From positions 1,612,001-1,676,000 of the forward strand of contig NZ_CP017006.1 of assembly GCF_001719125.1 (NCBI RefSeq): a DNA stretch of 64,000 nt, written 5' to 3'. Below are positions 36,201-45,411 of this stretch, piece after piece. The notes under the pieces are model-generated. The model had not been told where the DNA came from. It searched no databases and was given only the letters and a program-made list of their open reading frames with translations. The position numbers and the translations under genes are program-made. The DNA is from Sulfolobus sp. A20. Its GTDB lineage: Archaea > Thermoproteota > Thermoprotei_A > Sulfolobales > Sulfolobaceae. Each line of letters opens with the position of its first letter. Positions within the stretch are counted from its first letter, which is position 1.

Positions 36201-37087
36201 TCTATAAAGTATCGATAGAAGATTTGAGAGTTAAAACTGTAATAGGTATTAATCCTAATGAGAGAATAGAGAAACAAGAAGTATCAATTAATGTAGATAT
36301 ATGGTCCGATTTATCAAAAAGTGTAATAACAGATTCGATAAATGATACGATAGATTATAAAGTTATTAAGAAGGAAATAATATCTTACGTTGAGAATTCG
36401 TCCTTCAATTTGCTAGAGACATTAACTTATAAGATAGGTAAAGTAGTGCTACAAGATCACAGAATTAGGAAAGTCAGAGTAAGAGTTAGTAAACCAGGAG
36501 CACTAAGCTACGCCAAAAACGTTTCAGTTGAAGTAAAAATGAGAAGGAAAGATAATTTAGCTAAAACCTACATAGCCTTAGGGTCTAACATATCGCCAGA
36601 GGAAAATATCAAAAAGGCTCTTAAGTTATTGAAAGAGAGGTTAGGAGCATTAAAAATATCAACTGTATATTTGACTAAGCCACTTCCTCCCTTCATTAGC
36701 CAGCCTAACTTTTACAACTGTGTTGTAGAAACTAATGCTTCACTAGACCCATATAACATTAAATTCAATATCTTAAGAGGTATTGAGAAGGAGCTAGGAA
36801 GGGTAAGAGATCCTAATGATAAATTCGCCCCTAGAACGATAGATTTAGACTTAATACTATATGGTAATCTTATCGTAAATAGTAAGGATTTAGTAATACC
36901 AGACCCCGAAATCGAGAAAAGACCCTTCTTAGCTTTGCCATTATACGAACTAAATGAGGATTTAGTAATACCCGGAATTAACAAGTCTATTAAGGAAATA
37001 GTGAAAAAATTCAGTGAAAACATTGATATGACACCATTATATGATTATACTGAGAAGTTAAGAAGAGAAATATTAGAAGATTTTTAA
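36197..37087 (+). CDS. folK: Bifunctional dihydroneopterin aldolase / HPPK (FolB-FolK fusion)
   Basis: Two enzymes in one chain. Residues about 1-117 are a dihydroneopterin aldolase (IEDLRVKTVIGINPNER, then INDTIDYKVIKKEI and NLLETLTYKIG). Residues about 122-296 are 6-hydroxymethyl-7,8-dihydropterin pyrophosphokinase (YIALGSNISPEENI, FYNCVVE, and the signature FAPRTIDLDLILYG). Together they turn dihydroneopterin into the pyrophosphate donor for pterin cofactor synthesis. Most archaea use the unrelated MptD and MptE for these steps, so a bacterial-type fusion is notable. It is translationally coupled to the SDR gene. Confidence 0.93.
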   Translation: MIYKVSIEDLRVKTVIGINPNERIEKQEVSINVDIWSDLSKSVITDSINDTIDYKVIKKEIISYVENSSFNLLETLTYKIGKVVLQDHRIRKVRVRVSKPGALSYAKNVSVEVKMRRKDNLAKTYIALGSNISPEENIKKALKLLKERLGALKISTVYLTKPLPPFISQPNFYNCVVETNASLDPYNIKFNILRGIEKELGRVRDPNDKFAPRTIDLDLILYGNLIVNSKDLVIPDPEIEKRPFLALPLYELNEDLVIPGINKSIKEIVKKFSENIDMTPLYDYTEKLRREILEDF

Positions 37088-37176
37088 TCCCTTTAATTTT
37101 CATCAATAATTATTACCCGTTTAGCCTAAAATAGTGTTAAAGATATCATGGTCGCTTTGATAAAAAAAGAACAGCA

Positions 37177-37445
37177 AACCTCGCCTTTTAAGGCAGGGTA
37201 ATGTTTTTAGTGAAGGATTATTATTGAGGAAAGTCAAAAATGAGTAGTGAGAACGTGTCCTTCCTCCTCAATACTAGTCTCGAGGAGGGTGAGGAAAAAG
37301 GGATAGGGGTAATTTAGCTGAAGAACTATCACTGGACAAGTAAAGTGGTTGGTAATGTCCACTAGCTGTGAAGCGATGAAAAAGAAGTTAGTTAACCATA
37401 AACATGTGAACCGCTCTAAGGGAACCCTCTAGGGGAGAAGGTCAG
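37177..37445 (+). mobile_element. tnpB-less IS605-type element (about 270 bp), copy 2
   Basis: Left hairpin CCTCGCCTTTTAAGGCAGGG (from 37179) and right end CTCTAGGGGAGAAGGTCAG (37427-37445). Shared with copy 1 at 34371: hairpin arms TATTGAGG...CCTCAATA, GGATAGGGGTAATTTAGCTG (variant in copy 1), CCACTAG, GTGAACCGCTCTA. It has a small insertion before the right end and several point changes, so the two copies are old or independently derived. No transposase. It lies in the spacer between the pterin genes and the aminotransferase gene. Confidence 0.58.
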
Positions 37446-37580
37446 TACTATATATAAAGTAGAGTTTGCCTCTAGACTCTACTGACAACTTTTTCACACT
37501 CTTGCACAATCTAGATAAGCTGATGCAGGACTAAGCACTTTTCAAATACACTTTTTAATCTTAAGTTAGGAGAAGTAATT

Positions 37581-38903
37581 ATGGAAAATCTAGATAATAG
37601 CATACTTAACGCTCCTTTAATAAAGGTTTCACCACCTGGTCCAAAGTCTTTGCAAATACTTAAACAGCAAGAAGAGTATGAGACTTCAGCAATAAACTAT
37701 CCTAAATATTTTAAGATAGCTGTAGATAGGGCACAAGGTTCAACAATAGTAGACGTAGATGGAAACGTGTACATTGATATGGTAACCGGAATATCTGTAA
37801 TAAATTTAGGTCATAACAACCCTTACGTAAAGAGTGCTGTTGAAGAACAATTAAACAAAGTTTGGCACACTCTTGAGGTTCCAACAGAAATAAGGACAAA
37901 TTTCAGTAAGAAGTTATTATCAACACTTGATTTTAAAGCTAAGTTGCTCTTTACCACGACAGGTGCTGATGCCGTCGAGGCTGGCGTAAAGATAGCTAGG
38001 TGGATTACAGGCAAGAAGACAATCATTTCCTTTGAGGGTTCCTATCATGGAATTACAGCTGGTACGCTGGGTTTTACGGGGGCAAATAAGTATAGAGAAT
38101 TCCAAGAGTTTTTTGATAATAGAGTTGTGAAGTTTCCTTATCCTTATCCCTATAGGTGTCCATTTAAAGATTGCCTAAATGACGTATTAAGCTTAATAGA
38201 ATATGCATTATCGAATCCAGGCTATCTGGGAAACGACGTAGCAGGTATACTTGTAGAACCAATACAAGGGGAAGGAGGTTACGTAATACCCCCGAAGGGT
38301 TTCTTAAAAGGACTAAGGGAGATAGCTGATAAATATGGAATATTACTAATTGTTGATGAAGTTCAGACTGGTATGGGAAGAACTGGAAAAATGTGGGCTT
38401 ATCAATGGGAAGGAATAAAACCCGATATTGTATGTATTTCGAAAGCAGTAGGGGAGGGAATTCCACTATCGATGGTAGCATTTAGACACGACTTAGATAA
38501 ATTGCCTACTGGTTTTCATTTAGGGACTTACAGAGGAAATCCTTTAGGATTAGCTGCGGGATTAGCTTCATTAGAATTTATAGAAAAATATGATATACTA
38601 TCAAGGGTTCAAAGATTAGGCAATAAGATCTTAAAAGAGTTATCCACGAGAATAAGTAATCAACACGTAGGGGATATAAGGGGATTAGGATTCATGATAG
38701 GGATAGAGCTAGTAAGTGATGGAAAATCTCCTTGGAGCGAAGGGACAAAGAAAGTGATAGATGAATCACTGAAAAGAGGATTATTAGTATACAAGGCTGG
38801 AAGATGGGATAATGTAATAAGATTAATGCCACCCTTAACTATTCCTGAGAGTTTACTTGATGAATCGTTGAAAATTTTACAAGAAACCTTAAATGATTTA
38901 TAA
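37581..38903 (+). CDS. Class III aminotransferase, 4-aminobutyrate aminotransferase-like
   Basis: PLP enzyme, 440 residues, moving an amino group from an omega-amine (GABA, ornithine, putrescine or similar) to a keto acid. Seen: cofactor phosphate loop TTTGADAVEAG, YHGITAGTLG, EPIQGEGGY, the Asp-x-x-Gln motif DEVQTGMGRTG and the PLP Lys in CISKAVGEGIP. The substrate cannot be fixed from sequence. The context suggests amine or guanidino compound degradation: an APC permease gene starts 67 bp after it and an agmatinase-family gene is 2.5 kb away. ATG start with a TATA-like TTTTTAATC about 30 bp upstream. Confidence 0.9.
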   Translation: MENLDNSILNAPLIKVSPPGPKSLQILKQQEEYETSAINYPKYFKIAVDRAQGSTIVDVDGNVYIDMVTGISVINLGHNNPYVKSAVEEQLNKVWHTLEVPTEIRTNFSKKLLSTLDFKAKLLFTTTGADAVEAGVKIARWITGKKTIISFEGSYHGITAGTLGFTGANKYREFQEFFDNRVVKFPYPYPYRCPFKDCLNDVLSLIEYALSNPGYLGNDVAGILVEPIQGEGGYVIPPKGFLKGLREIADKYGILLIVDEVQTGMGRTGKMWAYQWEGIKPDIVCISKAVGEGIPLSMVAFRHDLDKLPTGFHLGTYRGNPLGLAAGLASLEFIEKYDILSRVQRLGNKILKELSTRISNQHVGDIRGLGFMIGIELVSDGKSPWSEGTKKVIDESLKRGLLVYKAGRWDNVIRLMPPLTIPESLLDESLKILQETLNDL

Positions 38904-38940
38904 AGATTTTTGTAAAGTTTTTAACTTCTTAGCTTTAAAA

Positions 38941-38948
38941 TTTATATA
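38941..38948 (+). promoter_or_regulatory. TATA box deciding the start of the APC permease
   Basis: TTTATATA, preceded by an AAAA stretch that fits a BRE, lies 23-30 bp before the ATG at 38971. This is the standard spacing for a leaderless Sulfolobus gene. It supports using that ATG rather than the longer reading frame that starts at 38893 inside the aminotransferase gene. Confidence 0.6.
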
Positions 38949-38970
38949 CCCATTTAATCCAGATAGACAC

Positions 38971-40530
38971 ATGCCGGAAACTAAAAGAGGTGCGTTCCTA
39001 AGAGAATCTTCTGGGTTAGTCAGAGAATTCGGTTTGATAGATGCACTCTGGTTTAATATAGCACTGTTAGGACTACTGTTCTCTACATACTATGTAGCGT
39101 CTACTGGACCACTAGTAGGAGGAAGTCCACTATTAGGTTTGATATTACCTCTTATAGGGTTTTTGTTCGTAGGTTTAACGTTCTCCTACATAGGATCTAA
39201 AATACCAAGGGTAGCTGCAGATTACGTTTACGTTAGCAGAAACTTACATCCTGCCTTAGGCTTTGTCGGTAATGCTGGATATTTCTTGGCTACAGTACCA
39301 TTGTTTATGGGAATAACCGGAATAACACTCCAAACCTTTGGCTTAATTCCTTTATTAACTATTTTAGGCTACTATACTCACAACTACGCATTAATCTCCT
39401 TGGGTTCTGCTATTGATTCCAACACTTACTTAATAATGGCTATAGGAGCTGTTGAAATAATAGTAATGTCACTAATTTCGATTTTTGGAAATAAGGTTTA
39501 TAGAGCATTACAGTGGGTTGCCATACCTTTAGCTCTTATAGCTGCTATCGGTATGATAATAGTTGAAGCAGTTATACCTCATACATTGGCTATATCCAGG
39601 TTAAATAACTTCGCATTAGTCTATGCTAATGTTTCTAACCTATATAATAATGTTACATCGTCTAGCGTTGCGGTACCAGCTTATTATAGCTTAAACAACA
39701 TCTTGTCATTAAACCCAGTTTACGTAGTGGGATTTTCTTATATAATAAACACGGTTTATATTGCAGGAGAAGTTAGAAATCCAAAAAGAAGCATGCCATT
39801 CAGTATTTTAAGCACGTTATTAATAACCGGGTTCATCTTTACAGCTGCCCTAGCCTTGGAGTATTACCAGTTAGGATACGGATTTACAACAAAGATGATG
39901 TATTTAAGTATAGTTCAGTCAAGTCTTCCAATACCTACTCCTTATTTAGATTTGATTGAGGGAATTTCAAGCGGTAATGTAGTTTTGGGAGTATTATTCG
40001 CGTTAGCGAGTATTGTGCAACTCCTAATGTATCTAGCTGCAGCTTCATTCGTAGGAAGCAGGTTGCTATTATCTTATGCGATGGACAGAATAATGCCAGA
40101 CTTTGTCGGAGAGGTCAGTGAGAAGAGACATGTTCCAATTAAGGCAATCATTCTTTCGATGATAGCTGGACTAATTGGTCTAATAGTATTTAGCTTACCG
40201 GTTACTTCAGCTGGAGCGTTCTTACTTTCAAGCGTAGCAGTAGCTATACTGATAATTTTCCCTATGACTGTAGTATCTATAGCAGTATTAAAGACGGAAA
40301 AAGGAAATAAGGTCATGAGAATAATAGCTAGCCTAGCTATAGTGTACCTAATCTACACATTTTATCAATACTTAACAGTTCCAGCTATAGGTGCAGACAC
40401 CCTAGTAGGATATGCAATATTGGCTGGATCAATAATAGTACTATTTGCCATTTTTTACGTCGCTAAGCTTGTTAGGGCTAGACAAGGAATAGATTTCGAT
40501 TTAATATTTAAAGAAATACCACCGGAGTAG
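38971..40530 (+). CDS. APC-family amino acid/amine permease (copy 1)
   Basis: Membrane transporter with about 12 helices. The frame is open from 38893, but I choose the ATG at 38971. A TATA box sits just upstream, and the protein then begins MPETKRGAFLRESSGLVREFG, aligning with the other APC permease here (SLFIRQSSGLIREVS). Seen: G-rich helix 1 end, the conserved FSYIGSKIPRVAADYVYVSR loop in helix 2-3, and the C-terminus DFDLIFKEIPPE, nearly identical to that of the paralogue. The substrate is unknown. A metallophosphoesterase gene follows 8 bp downstream. Confidence 0.88.
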   Translation: MPETKRGAFLRESSGLVREFGLIDALWFNIALLGLLFSTYYVASTGPLVGGSPLLGLILPLIGFLFVGLTFSYIGSKIPRVAADYVYVSRNLHPALGFVGNAGYFLATVPLFMGITGITLQTFGLIPLLTILGYYTHNYALISLGSAIDSNTYLIMAIGAVEIIVMSLISIFGNKVYRALQWVAIPLALIAAIGMIIVEAVIPHTLAISRLNNFALVYANVSNLYNNVTSSSVAVPAYYSLNNILSLNPVYVVGFSYIINTVYIAGEVRNPKRSMPFSILSTLLITGFIFTAALALEYYQLGYGFTTKMMYLSIVQSSLPIPTPYLDLIEGISSGNVVLGVLFALASIVQLLMYLAAASFVGSRLLLSYAMDRIMPDFVGEVSEKRHVPIKAIILSMIAGLIGLIVFSLPVTSAGAFLLSSVAVAILIIFPMTVVSIAVLKTEKGNKVMRIIASLAIVYLIYTFYQYLTVPAIGADTLVGYAILAGSIIVLFAIFYVAKLVRARQGIDFDLIFKEIPPE

Positions 40531-40538
40531 GAAGAAAA

Positions 40539-41453
40539 ATGGCAAGAGATATAAGAATTGTTTTTTCTTCTGATTTTCACGGTAATGAGATCGTATTTAG
40601 GAAAGCTTTAAATGTAACTAAGGCTATTAAGGCAGATTACCTTATATTAGGAGGAGACTTTGCTGGAAAGGGAGTGATAATAATTTTAAAGAGAGGAGAG
40701 GAGTATTACATTGGTAATGAATCTGTAACCAAAGAGGATATAGAAAGTTATCAGAAGAATGGTTATTACATTTACATTTCAGAATCTAAAGAAGAGGTTA
40801 ATGATATTGAATCGAGCAATGAGAAGATAATGAGGCTTTTTTATGATCTAGCAAAAAGCCAGTTGGAACGTTGGATATCCTTGGTTAATGAAAAACTCAA
40901 GGATACAAAGGTTATATGGAGCGTAGGGAATGATGATCCTTTCATAATAGATGATGTATTTAAGTCTTATAAAATAGAATTTGAAGGATTAACTGAAATT
41001 GACAGTTCCTCATCTCCCCTTATGGTAATAAGTTATGGCTTTACTAATCAAACTCCTTACAAGTCATTTAGGGTGGTGCCAGAGTATACAATATATAATA
41101 AAGGAATTGAATTACTCAACAAGGTAATTATTAACACAAAAAATATTATTTTGAACTTTCATGTCCCTCCTTATAATACTAAACTAGATAACGCTTATAT
41201 TAATGGGAGATGGGTTCATGTGGGGTCTACCTCATTAAGGGAACTAATAGAGAGATATAATCCTTTATTAGGGTTACATGGACATATTCATGAATCTTCA
41301 GGTATTGATAGTATAAACGGAACAGTACTAATAAATCCTGGTAGTCTCTATTTCGAGAATATACTTAAATATGCGGTAATAACGATTAGAAAAAATGTGG
41401 AGAGTTTTTCGGTCAAATATAAAATTGTAAATAAAGGTATCTACCAAGGTTAA
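40539..41453 (+). CDS. Calcineurin-like metallophosphoesterase (copy 1)
   Basis: Two-metal phosphoesterase, 304 residues. Seen: the metal motifs D-x-H in SSDFHGNE, GGDFAGK, GNDDP (an Asp where many have His), FHVPP, and [11 protein letters not shown]. It belongs to the same subfamily as the protein at 44351. The start is ATG, 8 bp after the APC permease stop, so the two are probably one transcript. The substrate is not known. The repeated pairing with a permease suggests a linked role, perhaps hydrolysing a nucleotide or signalling compound. Confidence 0.88.
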   Translation: MARDIRIVFSSDFHGNEIVFRKALNVTKAIKADYLILGGDFAGKGVIIILKRGEEYYIGNESVTKEDIESYQKNGYYIYISESKEEVNDIESSNEKIMRLFYDLAKSQLERWISLVNEKLKDTKVIWSVGNDDPFIIDDVFKSYKIEFEGLTEIDSSSSPLMVISYGFTNQTPYKSFRVVPEYTIYNKGIELLNKVIINTKNIILNFHVPPYNTKLDNAYINGRWVHVGSTSLRELIERYNPLLGLHGHIHESSGIDSINGTVLINPGSLYFENILKYAVITIRKNVESFSVKYKIVNKGIYQG

Positions 41454-42367
41454 AGAGTTAAGGAAAGGATGCTCATTCCTTCATATATAATGTTTGCAGC
41501 CAACATAGTAGTTAATTCACTTAGATCATAGGGTGGGGAAACCTCAACAACATCAAATCCAACTAGCTTATTAAACCTTAACTGTCTAATGATCTCGATT
41601 ATCTCGAAACTACTCAATCCACCAACTTCTGGAGTACCAGTACCTGGTGCAAAGGCAGGATCAACAACGTCTATATCTATCGAAAAGTATGTAGGACCTT
41701 CTAGTGAGTTTATTTCGTCAATAACAGCTCTTGTATTATATTTTAAGTCCCTTATAGTATAACTCCTTATTCCTAGCTTTCTCTTATCATCCAAATCTTC
41801 TTTAGAAAAGGTTGAAGCTCTTATGCCTGCTTGTATCGCTTTATTAATTAGACCCTCTTCTAATGATCTTCTAAGCCATGTGCCATGAGTATACTTCTTA
41901 CCCCAGTAAGAGTCCCAGAAATCATAATGAGAATCGAAATGAATTACGTTAAGGCTACCATATTTTTTGTATAATGCTCTCAAAATTGGTAAAGTTATTG
42001 AGTGATCACCACCAGCTATGAATGGCACGAAATTTCTTTTATTCAACATATCATATATACTATTCTCTATTATTCTCATAGTATCCTCAATATAGCCTGG
42101 AATTATATTTATATCGCCCATGTCACAAGCATTTAAGTTATCAAAAGGATATGTGTCTAGAAACTGATTATATGGTCTTAGTAGTCTCGAACCTTGTCTA
42201 ATACCCATTGGACCAAATCTGGCTCCGGGTCTATAAGTTGTAGCATCATCAAATGGAATACCTATAAATCCAGCTTTAATTTCCTCATCTTCTTTACATA
42301 TTGGTAATCTTGCAAAAGTGGAGATTTGAGTAAACCGAGGGGATTTTAAAGCATCTATCTGCCTCAT
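41450..42367 (-). CDS. speB: Agmatinase/ureohydrolase family enzyme
   Basis: Hydrolyses a guanidino compound to an amine plus urea. Seen: manganese ligands in GGDHSITLPIL, then HFDSHYDFWDS (Asp-x-His-x-Asp), and SIDIDVVDPAFAPGTGTPE. The HFDSHYD variant has Ser where arginases have Ala. The most common member is agmatinase, making putrescine from agmatine, but guanidinobutyrase or guanidinopropionase activity is equally possible and would fit the neighbouring GABA-type aminotransferase. It converges on the metallophosphoesterase with a 4-bp overlap. ATG start; the upstream region contains a TATA-like string. Confidence 0.9.
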   Translation of the reverse strand: MRQIDALKSPRFTQISTFARLPICKEDEEIKAGFIGIPFDDATTYRPGARFGPMGIRQGSRLLRPYNQFLDTYPFDNLNACDMGDINIIPGYIEDTMRIIENSIYDMLNKRNFVPFIAGGDHSITLPILRALYKKYGSLNVIHFDSHYDFWDSYWGKKYTHGTWLRRSLEEGLINKAIQAGIRASTFSKEDLDDKRKLGIRSYTIRDLKYNTRAVIDEINSLEGPTYFSIDIDVVDPAFAPGTGTPEVGGLSSFEIIEIIRQLRFNKLVGFDVVEVSPPYDLSELTTMLAANIIYEGMSILSLTL

Positions 42368-42448
42368 GATTGATTCTTCTGTTATCTAAATATTTGAAAT
42401 TAACTGAGGAAGGTATAAAAACGGAAGTTATCATGATAAAATTCAATA

Positions 42449-44056
42449 TCACTCTGGTGGTATTTCACTAAATAATAATTTCATTTGTATTCCTCGCCTC
42501 GAATTAATGAAGTAAGATGTAAGGAAAATTATTATTCCACTTACATAAATCACCCCTAATGAAACTAGTGTTGGCACATTTATAGGTAACAAAACGGGGT
42601 TTCCCCATGTCATAGTCAATGCATATAGCAGGAACCCAAACACTGGAAAACCTATGAGCGATACTATTGGGATTCTTCCAATTCTCATCTTAACGGGGAC
42701 GATACGATTAAATAGATCTTTCTTTATAAATGGCATTAAGGCTGAGGTAAAAGCAAAAATAGCATAACTAATTTCAAAGACTACTGTAACATCTACGATA
42801 GAAATAGCAGGGACGAAAGCGTAAAGTAATAGACCTAATATACCGACTCCTATAGAAATTATCGTAGCCTTTAATGGAATGTGGAACCTTTCATTCACGT
42901 CTGCTAAGCTCTCTGGTAATATCCTATCAAAAGACCAAGCGAAAAGATATCTAGTTAACGCTATCGTTAATGGTGACAGACTATAGAAGTTGGGTAGCCA
43001 TAATGCAATCCACATTAGAATGTAGATAACTATATTGTGATTAACTAATAGAGCAAAGAAAGGTGAGAATACGCCTATTGACCCTAACTTATCATAGACT
43101 ACTGAACTATTTACATTATTTGCTAGAATATAAGACCATGAGGTTAAGAAATTCTCGCCAAAGGCATGAAAATTAAGAAAAGTATACAATATATAATATA
43201 TTCCTACAAAAAGTATCCCTAGAATTATTGATAATAAAGCATTAACTTTCACCTTTCTCATTTCACCACTCCAAGAGGCTGGCAAGTTATACCACACGTA
43301 ATAATACCATACTACTGGAATTGCGAGTAGCGCCCCTTGTAATGGAGATACGAATGAAAGACCGTTAGAAGTAGCTGAGCTTACAACATCTTTGTAAGCG
43401 TCAGAAACTCCGGTAAAAGATGACAAAGATGAATAAAACTTCACGGGATTGATTAAACCTAGTTCAACAAATGTTATTAAAGTAGCTATAATTGAGATTA
43501 ACCCCGCTAATAATATGAACCTCCAACCATACTTTCCAGTAGAGGATACAATTGAACTGACGCCTAAAATTACTATCCCTACAATCACACTACCCAAAGT
43601 TGACGTAAAAAACGTACCTATATTAACTAAGGAAGCATTATCGTAGTACAATCCAATCCCGGTAAAGAGATAAGCAAACCATTGTGCCCCTAGATAACTG
43701 TACAATCCTAAAGATAATGCGAAGGCTATCCATAATCCCCAATAGTTTACAAAACCTACAATAGGATGTGAAGACCTGGTATTAAAAACGTAATCTCCAC
43801 CCGCTCTAGGAGTTGAGACTGCGGCAATATAGAACAAAAATGCCATGCCTAATGTAGGAATTAGTGTTATCAAGTACGATAAAGTCCAATTTGCACCTGG
43901 GGACAAATAAAGCCAAGTCAATATAAGAATAGGTATACCTCCCGTTACTAACCCAAATACTGCAAAAAATGATGACCAAGGACTTACTTCTCTTATTAAC
44001 CCGGAGGATTGCCTAATAAACAATGATTGATTTTTATCAGAACTGCTTTTTGACAT
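42449..44056 (-). CDS. APC-family amino acid/amine permease (copy 2)
   Basis: 535 residues, about 12-14 helices. The N-terminal FIRQSSGLIREVSPWSS, the loop AVSTPRAGGDYVFNTRSSHP and the C-terminus KLLFSEIPPE match the permease at 38971-40530, so these are paralogues. The position is mirror-like: permease 1 is followed by a phosphoesterase on the plus strand, while permease 2 is divergent from the second phosphoesterase gene (spacer 294 bp). Substrate unknown. Confidence 0.88.
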   Translation of the reverse strand: MSKSSSDKNQSLFIRQSSGLIREVSPWSSFFAVFGLVTGGIPILILTWLYLSPGANWTLSYLITLIPTLGMAFLFYIAAVSTPRAGGDYVFNTRSSHPIVGFVNYWGLWIAFALSLGLYSYLGAQWFAYLFTGIGLYYDNASLVNIGTFFTSTLGSVIVGIVILGVSSIVSSTGKYGWRFILLAGLISIIATLITFVELGLINPVKFYSSLSSFTGVSDAYKDVVSSATSNGLSFVSPLQGALLAIPVVWYYYVWYNLPASWSGEMRKVKVNALLSIILGILFVGIYYILYTFLNFHAFGENFLTSWSYILANNVNSSVVYDKLGSIGVFSPFFALLVNHNIVIYILMWIALWLPNFYSLSPLTIALTRYLFAWSFDRILPESLADVNERFHIPLKATIISIGVGILGLLLYAFVPAISIVDVTVVFEISYAIFAFTSALMPFIKKDLFNRIVPVKMRIGRIPIVSLIGFPVFGFLLYALTMTWGNPVLLPINVPTLVSLGVIYVSGIIIFLTSYFINSRRGIQMKLLFSEIPPE

Positions 44057-44350
44057 TTCATTTTTTAATAACTATTGAATGGTTTAAAAACTTAAATAGA
44101 CAAAGCTTAGTAAAGTGTTTAAAACAATATTGCTAGCCGAAATCGTTTTATTCGAAAATTTTTAAAAAGTTATTTAAGACACCAATCTTTATGTAATTCA
44201 TTTGATCATATAATCCCTTTTATTAAATAGTTTAAAAACTCATCAATGTATGAGAGATACGTTACTGATATGTACATAAAGTTACTTTCAACGTAATTAC
44301 TCTTATCTTTAGAAAAGTTTTTAACTAATGGTATAAAACTAATTATCATA

Positions 44351-45325
44351 ATGGGGCTCTTCAAGAAAAATAAACCTGAGACGAATAGGCTAGGAAATCT
44401 TAAAATACTATTTACCACAGATTTACACGGATCAGAGACCGCATTTAGAAAATTTCTTAACACGGCATTGATGACAAAGGCTGATGTCTTGATAATTGGG
44501 GGTGATTTAGCTGGAAAATCTTTAGTGCCAATATTAGCCCTAAGTGAAGGCAAATTCAAGGTTTTGGATAAGGTTGTAGGGAGAGAAGGCTTAGAAGATA
44601 TAATAAAACATTATAAGTCAATTGGAACTTATTATACAATAGTTGACGAGAAAGAATACCATGAGTTAGAAGAAGATAAAAATAAGTTAGAGGAAGAATT
44701 TAAGAAGGTAATATTGGAAAGGTTAAACGAATGGAGCAGAATAGCAGAAGAGAAGTTAAAAGGAACAAATCTAGTGATATATACCAATCTAGGAAATGAT
44801 GATCCTTTATACATGTTTGACGCAATCAAACAGAGCGAAAGATTAGTGAAGTGTGAAGGAGAGGTTATAGATATTAACGGTTACGAAATGATAACGTTTG
44901 GATACGTCAATCCCACTCCTTGGAATACGCCTAGAGAAATGAGTGAAGAGGAAATATATTCATACTTAAAAAATGAGGTAAGTAAATTACAAAGACCGGA
45001 GAAGGCAATATTTAATCTGCATGCACCGCCGTATGGAACTAACTTAGATAACGCGCCATTATTAGATAGTAATCTTAAGCCAGTGGTAAGAGGAGGGGAA
45101 ATAGTAATGACAAATGTTGGATCAAAGGCTGTAAGAAAAATTGAGGAAGAAATACAACCCATTTTGGGTCTACATGGGCATATCCATGAATCTAGAGGCT
45201 TTGATAAGATTGGCAAAACTACAGTACTAAACCCGGGTAGTGAATACAATTTGGGAATTCTTCACGCATCCTATATAGTCCTAGAAGATAACAAGATAAA
45301 GGTTCATCAATTTGTAATTGGTTAA
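44351..45325 (+). CDS. Calcineurin-like metallophosphoesterase (copy 2)
   Basis: Paralogue of the protein at 40539. Seen: [37 protein letters not shown], and [11 protein letters not shown], the full set of metal motifs. It carries a coiled acidic segment (about 95-120, [13 protein letters not shown]) before the GNDD motif. A short N-terminal extension [12 protein letters not shown] is basic. It is divergent from APC permease 2 and is followed 86 bp downstream by the aminotransferase gene at 45412. Confidence 0.88.
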   Translation: MGLFKKNKPETNRLGNLKILFTTDLHGSETAFRKFLNTALMTKADVLIIGGDLAGKSLVPILALSEGKFKVLDKVVGREGLEDIIKHYKSIGTYYTIVDEKEYHELEEDKNKLEEEFKKVILERLNEWSRIAEEKLKGTNLVIYTNLGNDDPLYMFDAIKQSERLVKCEGEVIDINGYEMITFGYVNPTPWNTPREMSEEEIYSYLKNEVSKLQRPEKAIFNLHAPPYGTNLDNAPLLDSNLKPVVRGGEIVMTNVGSKAVRKIEEEIQPILGLHGHIHESRGFDKIGKTTVLNPGSEYNLGILHASYIVLEDNKIKVHQFVIG

Positions 45326-45411
45326 TTTATTTTCTAATTAATTGTTAGATAATAAACATACTTATCGTTAGCAAAATTTTAATATAAAAATCAATGATAT
45401 CTTATACTTAG

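Noticed and set aside
38893-38970. Longer start for APC permease 1 inside the aminotransferase gene
   Set aside because: TATA box at 38941-38948 and alignment with the second permease favour the ATG at 38971.
44206-44559. 117-residue minus-strand ORF at the start of metallophosphoesterase copy 2
   Set aside because: Overlaps the metal-motif coding region of the real gene; composition is that of an antisense shadow.
44881-45249. 122-residue minus-strand ORF in metallophosphoesterase copy 2
   Set aside because: Shadow of a gene with complete metal motifs; no family resemblance of its own.
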